NCBI RefSeq assembly: GCF_047807365.1
Contig: NZ_JBLOUI010000057.1
Span: forward strand, 1 to 12,559
Source of the DNA: Peptacetobacter sp900539645
GTDB lineage: Bacteria > Bacillota > Clostridia > Peptostreptococcales > Peptostreptococcaceae
DNA: 12,559 bases
Direction of reading: 5' to 3'
In this document: positions 6,432 to 12,449 of the stretch, piece after piece
How positions within the stretch are numbered: position 1 is the first letter of the stretch
Layout of the letters: every line of letters begins with the position of its first letter
Translations under genes and position numbers: made by a program
The notes under the pieces: generated by a model
Told to the model about the DNA's origin: nothing
What the model saw: the letters and a program-made list of their open reading frames with translations, nothing else
Database searches by the model: none

Positions 6432-7841
6432 ATGATGATGTATAAAACACACAAATTTGATCATAAAGTCGATGAAGATGTTATTTTTGCTTCTAGAGAT
6501 TCAGAATTTATTTTGCCTAAGTACAAAATTCCAAAAGAACAATCCGACTCTAAAGCTATTTTAGAAATTGTAAAAGACGAATTGTTTTTAGACGGAAATG
6601 CTAGACAAAATCTAGCTACCTTCACTCAGACTTATGAGGACGAGTACATCAAGGAAATAATGGAAATTGGGATGAATAAAAATATGATAGATAAGGATGA
6701 ATATCCTCAAACTGCAGAGATTGAAAACAGAATAGTTTCTATGCTTGCAGATTTGTGGAATTCTCCAAATGAACTAACTTCAATAGGTACATCTACTGTT
6801 GGTTCTTCAGAAGCTTGTATGCTTGGAGGCCTTGCAATGTATCATCGCTGGAGAATGAAACGTATGGCAGAGGATAAAGATATAAGCAAACCAAACTTAG
6901 TTACAGGACCTGTTCAAGTTGTTTGGGAAAAATTCGCAAGATATTGGGGTATAGAGCTTAGAGAAATTCCAATGGAAGATGGACGATACTATATGGATCC
7001 CGACTCTATGCTTGAATATATAGATGAAAATACAATCGGTGTCGTTACAACTCTTGGCCTTACATTTACAGGAGAATACGAACCTATTGAAAAACTTTCT
7101 CACGCACTTGATAAGCTTGAAGAAAAGACTGGTTTAGATATAGATATGCACATAGATGCAGCATCTGGTGGATTTTTAGCACCATTCTGCGCACCTAAGA
7201 TAAAATGGGACTTTAGACTTCCTAGAGTTAAATCTATAAGTGCATCAGGACACAAATTTGGACTTGCTCCTCTCGGATGTGGGTTTGTTGTTTGGCGTGA
7301 CGAAAATGACCTACCTGACGATTTAATTTTCCATGTAAACTACTTAGGTGGAGATATGTCTGTGTTCCAGCTTAACTTCTCAAGACCAGCAGGACCTATA
7401 ATAGCTCAATACTATCAGCTGCTTAGACTTGGATTTGATGGATATAAAAAAGTACACATGAACTGCTACAAAACTGCTCAATATTTAGCTAAAGAGCTAG
7501 AAAAACTCGGTGTGTTTGAGATAATTTTTGACGGAAATCCAAATAAAGGTATCCCTGCAGTTACATGGAGATTAAAAGAAGACGCAGAGGTTTCGTTTAA
7601 TTTATATGATTTTGCGGATAAGTTGAGAAGTAGAGGCTGGTTGGTTCCTGCCTATTCTCTTCCAAAATACGCTGATAATGTAGTTGTTCAGAGAATTTTG
7701 GTTAGACAGGGATTTGGACTAGATATGGCTTCACTTCTTATGCAGGATATTAAGAGAACATTGAAGTATTTTGAAACTCATAGAGTTGTTTCTCATTTGA
7801 ATGAGGAAGATGTTGTGAGCTTGAATCACACAGGAAGATAA
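6432..7841 (+). CDS. gadB: Glutamate decarboxylase (PLP-dependent)
   Basis: A 469-residue enzyme converting glutamate to 4-aminobutyrate and CO2, consuming a proton, in the cytoplasm. It matches E. coli GadA/GadB over its full length: LDGNARQNLATF near the N-terminus, TSTVGSSEACMLGG for phosphate binding, HIDAASGGF with the cofactor aspartate, and SISASGHKFGLAPLGCG with the Schiff-base lysine at K275. The C-terminus ends LNHTGR. In E. coli the penultimate HxT histidine closes the active site at neutral pH, and H466 here is in the equivalent place, so pH-dependent activity is plausible. The first of three adjacent ATGs is chosen because AAAGGAG lies eight bases before it. The gene is monocistronic with its own terminator and no gadC antiporter beside it. 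A role in acid tolerance or GABA production is inferred. Confidence 0.95.
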   Translation: MMMYKTHKFDHKVDEDVIFASRDSEFILPKYKIPKEQSDSKAILEIVKDELFLDGNARQNLATFTQTYEDEYIKEIMEIGMNKNMIDKDEYPQTAEIENRIVSMLADLWNSPNELTSIGTSTVGSSEACMLGGLAMYHRWRMKRMAEDKDISKPNLVTGPVQVVWEKFARYWGIELREIPMEDGRYYMDPDSMLEYIDENTIGVVTTLGLTFTGEYEPIEKLSHALDKLEEKTGLDIDMHIDAASGGFLAPFCAPKIKWDFRLPRVKSISASGHKFGLAPLGCGFVVWRDENDLPDDLIFHVNYLGGDMSVFQLNFSRPAGPIIAQYYQLLRLGFDGYKKVHMNCYKTAQYLAKELEKLGVFEIIFDGNPNKGIPAVTWRLKEDAEVSFNLYDFADKLRSRGWLVPAYSLPKYADNVVVQRILVRQGFGLDMASLLMQDIKRTLKYFETHRVVSHLNEEDVVSLNHTGR

Positions 7842-7846
7842 AAATT

Positions 7847-7882
7847 AAGGGACTATTGCACGTTTTTACAATAGTCCCTTTT
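7847..7882 (+). terminator. Intrinsic terminator of glutamate decarboxylase
   Basis: AAGGGACTATTG (7847-7858) and CAATAGTCCCTT (7869-7880) form a perfect 12-bp stem with a 10-base loop, followed by a short T-run. The A-rich left side would also let it stop minus-strand transcripts from the neighbouring gene remnant. Confidence 0.85.
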
Positions 7883-7899
7883 ATAATTACTTTTTATTT

Positions 7900-8124
7900 T
7901 TAATTCAATTTTACTAACGATACAAAGTAATCATTTAGAAGATTCCACGTCTTTTCATCTTCTTCAATAAACTTTGCTTTTTCTTTTATGTTACTTAATT
8001 CTGCTTCAATATAGTCATTTAAAACTTGCACTCTTGGAGATAGCCCCATTTCTGGTAATTCTTGCTTCATTTTTAATAGTTTATCCACTTCTGATTTTAT
8101 TGAATTCTCCAACTCAGATTCCAT
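7900..8124 (-). pseudogene. C-terminal remnant of an RNA-repair-type nucleotidyltransferase (pfam10127-like)
   Basis: An open frame of 74 codons, mostly helical and charged. Its pattern (SELENSIKSEVDKLL, then a basic linker with LSPRVQVLNDYIEAEL) resembles the C-terminal helices of the COG3541/pfam10127 nucleotidyltransferase family, as I recall it. That family is linked to RNA repair and is normally around 250-300 residues. The catalytic GSxxYG-type and DxD motifs are absent, so the product cannot be an enzyme. The ATG shares bases with the TAA of the kptA fragment upstream. Homology-like sequence (RFSELM) continues a few codons ahead of this ATG, which argues that it is the tail of a longer gene brought here by a deletion. 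Family assignment is from memory and moderate. Confidence 0.55.
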
Positions 8125-8243
8125 TAATTCAGAAAATCTTCAACATTTGCCCAACCATGTTCATCTAATGTTATTCCTATTGTTTCTGGTTTATGACGTA
8201 ATATTAGACTTATAAATCTGCTTGTTTTTATCAAATTTCCCAT
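8124..8243 (-). pseudogene. kptA: N-terminal fragment of RNA 2'-phosphotransferase (KptA/Tpt1)
   Basis: A 39-codon frame whose product contains SRFISLILRHKPETIGITLD followed by HGWANVEDFL. This is the conserved start of KptA/Tpt1 proteins (compare SKFLSFVLRHKPE...LDREGWADI in E. coli KptA). The full enzyme removes a 2'-phosphate from RNA splice junctions using NAD+ and is about 180-220 residues. Here the frame stops directly after this block, so the NAD-binding domain is missing. The ATG at 8243 still has a fair ribosome site (GAAGGTG). The stop overlaps the start of the nucleotidyltransferase remnant, consistent with a deletion junction around 8120-8135. Recognition of the family is strong; function is almost certainly lost. 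Confidence 0.8.
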
Positions 8244-8368
8244 AACTACACCTTCTTTTGTTTAAAACTTTTTCTTATAGCTTATCATTTTTGCATAGTA
8301 ATTTCTATAATTTTCATTGTATAAATTATCATTTGTTTGTCCTTCCTATATATAGGGGGTGTTTAATT

Positions 8369-9582
8369 TTGAAAAAAGAAGTTAGTGTAGATTATTTATG
8401 TAATGAAAGAGAAAATCAGTATTTCGATAGAAAAAGTGCAAGAATCAAGCCCACCGAAGTAGCAAGACACTTGGTTGCTTTTTCAAATGCAAATGGTGGA
8501 ATATTAGCAATTGGAATAGAGGATAATGGAACAATAACAGGATTTAATTATGATAAAGCAAATTCTATAAATGATTTTTTGTATGTTCCATTTTCATGCT
8601 GCCAGGGAAATTTAATGATAGAAACAGAAATTATAAACGTAAATGGAAAGCAAATTCTTTTATTTTTTATTGATTCTGTAGAAAATAATGTGATTAAAAC
8701 AAGTGATAACAAAGTTTATCTTCGTATAGGAGATAAGTCAAAACTATTAACACATAATGAAATAACACAACTTGAATATGATAAAGGAGATAGAAGTTTC
8801 GAGGATTTAGTCATAAAAGATTCTAGCTTTGATGATGTAGATATAGAACTTTTATTAAAATACAATATGCTATTCCAAAAATTATTGAAGAAGTAAGACA
8901 AGCTATAAATTTTCAACTCAGAGAATTTCAATATCTTGATAAAGATGGTATTTTCAAAATAATACCTGAGTATCCTGAATTTGCTTGGTTTGAAGGTATT
9001 GTAAATAGCTTAACTCATAGGAATTATTCTATTATTGGAGATTATATTAGAGTTTCATTGTATGACGATAGATTAGAAATTTTCAGCCCTGGAAAACTTC
9101 CAAATATAGTTACTTTGGATAATATGAAAAATACCCGCTATTCTAGAAATCCAAGAATAGCAAGGGTATTGAGTGAGTTTGGATGGGTTAAAGAGCTTAA
9201 TGAAGGTGTAAAAAGAATATATGATGAGATGGATGGTTTTTACCTAAATAATCCTACTTACTCTGAACCTAATAGAAACTCTGTCTTACTTGTACTTGAA
9301 AATAGTATAACTTCAAGAACCTTAAGAACTGAAGATAGAATGCAGAAAAATTTTGATGAATCAGTTTTTAATTCTTTGAATGAATATGAAATTAAAATTG
9401 TTCAATATTTAATGACAAATGAAAAAATAACTGTGAAAATAGCTTCCTCTTTAACAAAAAGAAGTGATGTTACATCTAGAAATAATTTAAAACAATTAGA
9501 AAGCATGGGGGTTTTGCAGTGGCATGGTAGTAATAAAAAAGATCCTACTCAATATTACACTCTTAACCCTAAATACAAATAG
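8369..9582 (+). pseudogene. AlbA_2/Schlafen-type ATP-binding protein, disrupted
   Basis: The first part (8369-8896, 175 codons) starts at TTG behind AGGGGGTG and carries an AlbA_2 domain: ENQYFDRKSARIKPTEVARH, then AFSNANGGILAIGIEDNG and later YLRIGDKSK. The frame then ends at 8896, but the -1 frame continues from about 8863 to 9582 with AIPKIIEEVRQAI, YPEFAWFEGIVNSLTHRNYS, DDRLEIFSPGKLPN and TRYSRNPRIARVL. These belong to the GHKL-like ATPase half of the same family, followed by a winged-helix end (about 9370-9580). Intact relatives have a central segment of roughly 55-70 residues between the two halves, which is absent, so a deletion that also broke the frame is likely. Such proteins are usually putative regulators or helicase-like accessory proteins. 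The alternative is two separately translated halves; the second has an ATG at 9058 but no good ribosome site. Confidence 0.75.
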
Positions 9583-9618
9583 TTATATTTATTAAACACT
9601 CAAAAATATTTTAGAGTA

Positions 9619-9731
9619 ACTTTCGAGTACTTTCGAGTAACTTTCGAGTAGATATAATACTTTCTAAGTATTTCTATGTGACTTCTAAGTAGGTATATAC
9701 TTTCTAAGTATTTCTATGTAACTTCCATGTA
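9619..9731. repeat. Array of about nine degenerate 11-bp repeats
   Basis: Three near-perfect copies of ACTTTCGAGTA (9619-9650) are followed by two 40-bp units (9657-9696 and 9697-9731). Each of these is built of three related words: ACTTTCTAAGTA, TTTCTATGTR and ACTTCYAWGTA. Copies abut without spacers. The array lies between the disrupted ATPase gene and the next terminator and has no open frame of note. Confidence 0.75.
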
Positions 9732-9771
9732 AAAAGGGATTGTCACAGTTAAATTCTGCAACAATCCCTTT
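9729..9771 (-). terminator. Terminator of the rlmD-ferredoxin operon (probably bidirectional)
   Basis: AAAGGGATTGT (9733-9743) and ACAATCCCTTT (9761-9771) form an 11-bp perfect stem with an inner CAG/CTG pair. On the minus strand five T residues follow (9731-9735), and the stem begins one base after the ferredoxin stop codon. On the plus strand CTTTCTTATTT follows, so it may also stop readthrough from the left. Confidence 0.85.
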
Positions 9772-9772
9772 C

Positions 9773-10288
9773 TTATTTATGAATTGATTTCTTCGCACAT
9801 TTATTTATACACTTGCCACATCTTATACACTCCACACTATTTGGATTTTCATACGGTTTTATTCCCATTTTACACTTTTTTCGACACAACCCACACTTAT
9901 TACAGTTGCTATCCACCTTATATCTAAACGGAGATATTTTATTAAACAAACCTAAAAATACCCCAAAAGGACAAAAATATTTGCAAAACGGTCTAAATAC
10001 GAATAGCGACATCAAAAATACTGTACTAAATCCAAATAATTTTACAAATATCTTAGCATCTCCAAATATACTCTTATCTTGCATAATGGAAACTGGCACT
10101 AAGATTATCAACGCAATAAATATAATGTATTTTATTTTCTTTAGATGTTTTTCATAAGGAAGCTCTACAAATTTTTTAGAATACGGTATTTCAAAAATTA
10201 ATTCTTGTATTATTCCTAGTGGGCAAATGGTAGAACAAGCTAATCGTCCACCTATGGCTAATATTAAAAGAATAATTAAAAACGTCAT
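9773..10288 (-). CDS. NapH-like membrane 4Fe-4S ferredoxin-type protein
   Basis: A 171-residue integral membrane iron-sulfur protein. It has the two CxxxCP motifs typical of NapH/CcoG-like proteins (C18/C22 in CSTICPLG and C102/C106 in CKYFCPFG). It also has two ferredoxin-type clusters, C129-C132-C135-C139 and C154-C157-C160-C164, near the C-terminus. Hydrophobic segments lie at about 2-13, 52-68 and 80-99. Members usually pass electrons across or along the membrane; the partner is unknown. It is shorter than typical relatives, which have one or two further N-terminal helices. However, the ATG has an AGGAAAG ribosome site seven bases before it and lies only 16 bases after rlmD, so this start appears genuine. 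Confidence 0.82.
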   Translation of the reverse strand: MTFLIILLILAIGGRLACSTICPLGIIQELIFEIPYSKKFVELPYEKHLKKIKYIIFIALIILVPVSIMQDKSIFGDAKIFVKLFGFSTVFLMSLFVFRPFCKYFCPFGVFLGLFNKISPFRYKVDSNCNKCGLCRKKCKMGIKPYENPNSVECIRCGKCINKCAKKSIHK

Positions 10289-10304
10289 ATTTGAACTTTC
10301 CTAT

Positions 10305-11663
10305 TTATTTTCTCTCTAATAAAGCCACATTTTCCACATGCACACTATGCGGGAACATATCAACTGGCTGAATTTCAACGCATTTAAACCCTCTCTCGTC
10401 CATATACGCTAAATCCCTCGCCAAAGTAGATGGGTTACAAGAAACGTAAACCACTCTCTCTGGATCCATAGAAACTATAGTATCAAGCACCTTTTCGTCG
10501 CAGCCCTTTCTTGGTGGGTCGACAACGACAACATCTGCTTTCTTTCCTTCTTTGTACATCTTTGGAACAACTTCTTCCGCTTTTCCAGCGTAGAACTCAG
10601 TATTTTCAAGTCCGTTAAGTTCTGCATTTCTCTTAGCATCTTTTATCGCATCCTCGACAATCTCAATTCCATAAACCTTCTTAGCTTTCTGTGCTAAGAA
10701 CAGAGAAATTGTACCAATTCCGCAGTATATATCGAAAACTGTTTCATTTCCAGTTAAATTTGCATACTCTAAAGCCTTGTTGTATAACACCTCTGTCTGA
10801 ACAGGATTTACCTGGAAGAATGAAAGTGGAGATATTTCAAACACAAGATTTCCTATATAATCGTTTATTTTTCCTGTTCCACATATAACTTTGTTTTCTC
10901 TTCCAAGAATTACATTTGTCTTATTTGTATTTACATTTACAACTAAAGTCTTAAATCCTTTTATTCTTTCTTCAAGCATTTTCGCAAGTTTATTTACATT
11001 TGGTATATTTTTTCCATTTGCAACTAATACAACCATAACTTCTCCAGTTGTAAATCCGATTTTTGTAACTATATGTCTTAAAAGTCCTTTGTGCTTCACT
11101 TCATCGTACACACTTATATTATTTTCGACGATAAATTCTCTAACAACTTCTATTATTTCGTCATTTAATTCGTGCTGAATCATACACTTAGCTGTTGGAA
11201 TTACCTCGTGGCTCTTCTTTTTATAGAACCCTATCACAGGCTCTCCTTTTCTCATCTGAACTGGGAACTGAGCCTTATTTCTGTATCTAAATGGAGTTTC
11301 CATACCTATTGTATCGTGTATAGTCGCCCCTTCAATCTTACCAATTCTTGAAATGACCTGCTTAACCTCGTTAGTTTTAAGCTCAAGCTGCTTGTTGTAG
11401 TCAAGCTCCTGAATCTGACATCCACCACACATCTTTAAGCTATCGTCACAAACTCTCTCTACTCTGTATGGAGAATGCTCGATAATATCAACAAGATCAC
11501 CAACTGCATAATTTTTCTTAGACTTATTTATCTTTACCTTAACCTTTTCTCCAACTAATGCACAGTCCACAAAAACTGTAAACCCGTCGTATTTACCAAT
11601 TCCTACACCAGACTCACCCATGTCCACTATGTCTACTATGTACTCTTTATTTTTCTCTAGCAT
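10305..11663 (-). CDS. rlmD: 23S rRNA (uracil-5-)-methyltransferase, RlmD/RlmCD type
   Basis: A 452-residue SAM-dependent enzyme of the TrmA/RumA family that makes 5-methyluridine in 23S rRNA. An N-terminal TRAM domain (about 4-62) is followed by the [4Fe-4S] ligands C72, C79, C82 and C160, then the SAM-binding DIYCGIGTISLFLA, then VDPPRKGC. The catalytic nucleophile is C409 in YVSCNPSTLARDL and the general base is E444 in HVENVALL. I place the start at the ATG at 11663, not the in-frame ATG at 11675. The former has GGAGG five bases upstream; the latter has no ribosome site, and its own codons form that GGAGG. Gram-positive homologues (RlmCD/YefA) may modify two positions, so the symbol could be rlmCD. 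It is cotranscribed with the downstream ferredoxin. A possible -10 (TATAAT, 11787-11792, minus) lacks a convincing -35. Confidence 0.92.
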   Translation of the reverse strand: MLEKNKEYIVDIVDMGESGVGIGKYDGFTVFVDCALVGEKVKVKINKSKKNYAVGDLVDIIEHSPYRVERVCDDSLKMCGGCQIQELDYNKQLELKTNEVKQVISRIGKIEGATIHDTIGMETPFRYRNKAQFPVQMRKGEPVIGFYKKKSHEVIPTAKCMIQHELNDEIIEVVREFIVENNISVYDEVKHKGLLRHIVTKIGFTTGEVMVVLVANGKNIPNVNKLAKMLEERIKGFKTLVVNVNTNKTNVILGRENKVICGTGKINDYIGNLVFEISPLSFFQVNPVQTEVLYNKALEYANLTGNETVFDIYCGIGTISLFLAQKAKKVYGIEIVEDAIKDAKRNAELNGLENTEFYAGKAEEVVPKMYKEGKKADVVVVDPPRKGCDEKVLDTIVSMDPERVVYVSCNPSTLARDLAYMDERGFKCVEIQPVDMFPHSVHVENVALLERK

Positions 11664-11843
11664 AATATCCTCCATTTTCTAAAATTTTTATCTATCTCAA
11701 TCAAATTCTTTCCAAAATTTTATAACTTTAGCTTTATTTGAAAATTATTTTCTCTCAAAAATAACTTATCTTAACTAAAAAAATCAATTATAATATCTTT
11801 TTCAGACCTAAAAACTATTATTCTCAAAATTTAATTTTAACAG

Positions 11844-11872
11844 AAAAAAGCCCTGTACTCAAGTACAAGACT
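11844..11872 (-). terminator. Intrinsic terminator on the minus strand upstream of rlmD
   Basis: Read on the minus strand, AGTCTTGTAC (11872-11863) pairs over ten positions, including G-U pairs, with GTACAGGGCT (11858-11849) around a TTGA loop, followed by six T residues. No annotated protein gene feeds into it directly. It must end a small transcript from the right, stop readthrough of the 42-codon gene, or act as an attenuator ahead of rlmD. Confidence 0.8.
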
Positions 11873-11923
11873 ATAAAGAACAATATATAAATTATACAAA
11901 TTATTTTTAAACTAACCTTAACT

Positions 11924-11977
11924 TTTTACTACTTTTTACCAACTTTTAATACTACAAAGTGGTAAAAAATAGTAAAA
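11924..11977. repeat. 18-bp near-perfect inverted repeat
   Basis: TTTTACTACTTTTTACCA (11924-11941) and TGGTAAAAAATAGTAAAA (11960-11977) differ from perfect symmetry by one base, which still pairs as G-U in RNA. Five T residues follow on the plus strand, so it resembles an AT-rich terminator, but no plus-strand gene precedes it. It ends five bases before the -35 of the small-RNA promoter, so it may instead insulate or regulate that promoter. Confidence 0.6.
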
Positions 11978-11981
11978 TTTT

Positions 11982-12013
11982 TAGACAATAAGTATAAAAA
12001 ATGTTATACTTAT
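11982..12013 (+). promoter_or_regulatory. Promoter of the plus-strand small RNA with overlapping dyad
   Basis: TAGACA (11982-11987) and TATACT (12005-12010) are exactly 17 bases apart and the -10 is extended (TGT before it). ATAAGTATAA (11988-11997) and TTATACTTAT (12004-12013) are perfect 10-bp inverted arms covering the spacer and -10, as in a repressor operator. TAGACAATAA recurs as a direct repeat at 12024-12033. Confidence 0.7.
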
Positions 12014-12016
12014 CTT

Positions 12017-12132
12017 AAAGAAATAGACAATAAAAAGGGAGAAATTGTAACTTAGTGGTATGAGTAATATTTCCCCAAGAAATATTTATATTTGGAGAAT
12101 CACTCTTGTCTGCCAACTAGAGTGATTTTTTT
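12017..12132 (+). ncRNA. Small RNA antisense to the 42-codon gene's mRNA, antitoxin-like
   Basis: Between a good promoter and a good terminator lie about 116 bases with no convincing coding frame. The RNA would start near 12017. It carries GAGAAATTGTAACT (12039-12052), a perfect 8-bp hairpin AATATTTC/GAAATATT (12066-12086) with loop CCCAA, and the terminator stem. Its 3' end overlaps the last codons and 3' region of the minus-strand 42-codon gene. This convergent, 3'-overlapping layout is that of type I antitoxin RNAs in clostridia. Existence of the RNA is inferred from signals only. Confidence 0.6.
12098..12132 (+). terminator. Terminator of the small RNA, overlapping the 42-codon gene's stop
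   Basis: AATCACTCT (12098-12106) and AGAGTGATT (12119-12127) form a perfect 9-bp stem with a 12-base loop and a run of T to 12132. The opposite-strand gene ends at 12117, inside this loop, so both transcripts share this structure. Confidence 0.85.
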
Positions 12133-12245
12133 ATTAGATCATATATCATAGCACCTATAATCCGGATAATTATTTCATCCGAGTGCTTTATGATTATCTT
12201 CAATAACTTCTTAATAAAGTCAATAAAACAATCTAAAATTTCCAA
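12117..12245 (-). CDS. Small hydrophobic/amphipathic protein, candidate type I toxin
   Basis: A 42-codon frame starting at TTG (12243-12245), with AAAGGAGG seven bases upstream (12253-12260), an ideal Shine-Dalgarno. The product begins MEILDCFIDFIKKLLKIIIK and continues with an Ile-rich segment (IIIRIIGAMIYDLI, 25-38) and ends KKSL. Lysines and acids recur every three to four residues, so it may form two amphipathic helices around H21-E24; net charge is about +1. A minus-strand extended -10 promoter lies about 85 bases before the start. A plus-strand small RNA is convergent with its 3' end. I do not recognise the peptide. Size, composition and antisense partner fit a membrane-active type I toxin; a PSM-like or leaderless bacteriocin-like peptide is the alternative. 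Confidence 0.65.
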   Translation of the reverse strand: MEILDCFIDFIKKLLKIIIKHSDEIIIRIIGAMIYDLIKKSL

Positions 12246-12252
12246 TCTATCG

Positions 12253-12321
12253 CCTCCTTTCTCCAACTTTCATGAGAAAGTGGTGAATAGTAGGAAACAT
12301 CACTCTCAGTTACAATTTCTC
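12253..12321 (-). promoter_or_regulatory. Structured 5' leader of the 42-codon gene
   Basis: The predicted leader (about 78 bases) begins with GAGAAATTGTAACT (12321-12308), identical to part of the plus-strand RNA. It then contains ACTTTC-TCAT-GAAAGT (a 6-bp hairpin) and the alternative pairing CTTTCTC with GAGAAAG, whose right arm touches the AAAGGAGG ribosome site. Mutually exclusive folds could control translation. Inferred from sequence only. Confidence 0.45.
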
Positions 12322-12329
12322 TTAAATTT

Positions 12330-12338
12330 ATTATATCA
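12330..12338 (-). promoter_or_regulatory. Extended -10 promoter of the 42-codon gene
   Basis: TGATATAAT on the minus strand is a perfect extended -10 element, with transcription expected near 12323. The -35 position is poor (TAAAAT), and the large palindrome at 12342-12377 covers this region. Confidence 0.6.
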
Positions 12339-12341
12339 TAT

Positions 12342-12377
12342 TAACAATAATTATTTTATAAAAAATAATTATTGTTA
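12342..12377. repeat. 36-bp perfect palindrome upstream of the small-protein promoter
   Basis: TAACAATAATTATTTT (12342-12357) and AAAATAATTATTGTTA (12362-12377) are perfect 16-bp arms separated by four bases. It sits over the -35 zone of the minus-strand promoter. It is purely AT-rich and lacks a clear U-tract, so an operator or cruciform is as likely as a terminator. Confidence 0.65.
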
Positions 12378-12449
12378 TCTTTTACAAAATTCAAATCTAT
12401 ACTTCAATATAAATCAAACTTTTCTATCTAAGTCTGTAAATTACTCAAT

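Larger units (their letters stand above)
11844..11996 (-). ncRNA. Possible minus-strand small RNA between divergent promoter and terminator
   Basis: On the minus strand TTGTCT and TATAAC (12003-12008), 16 bases apart, form a possible promoter whose -10 overlaps that of the plus-strand RNA. About 125 bases downstream the strong 11844-11872 terminator occurs. The enclosed sequence carries an 18-bp stem (11924-11977) and no coding frame. This would give a structured RNA of about 150 bases, but the promoter is only inferred. Confidence 0.3.

Noticed and set aside
144..7841. POT transporter as the GABA/glutamate exchanger of the decarboxylase
   Set aside because: It belongs to a different transporter family from GadC, is about 5 kb away on the other strand, and has its own promoter and terminator.
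8840..8896. Programmed -1 frameshift joining the two halves of the AlbA_2/ATPase gene
   Set aside because: No standard X XXY YYZ slippery heptamer lies in the overlap, and the central segment usual in the family is missing, which a frameshift would not explain.
9619..9731. CRISPR array
   Set aside because: The repeats are about 11 bp, degenerate and contiguous, with no unique spacers and no cas genes nearby.
12060..12125. 21-codon plus-strand frame within the small RNA
   Set aside because: No Shine-Dalgarno at a usable distance from the ATG, and it runs into the terminator stem. The segment is better explained as a structured RNA.
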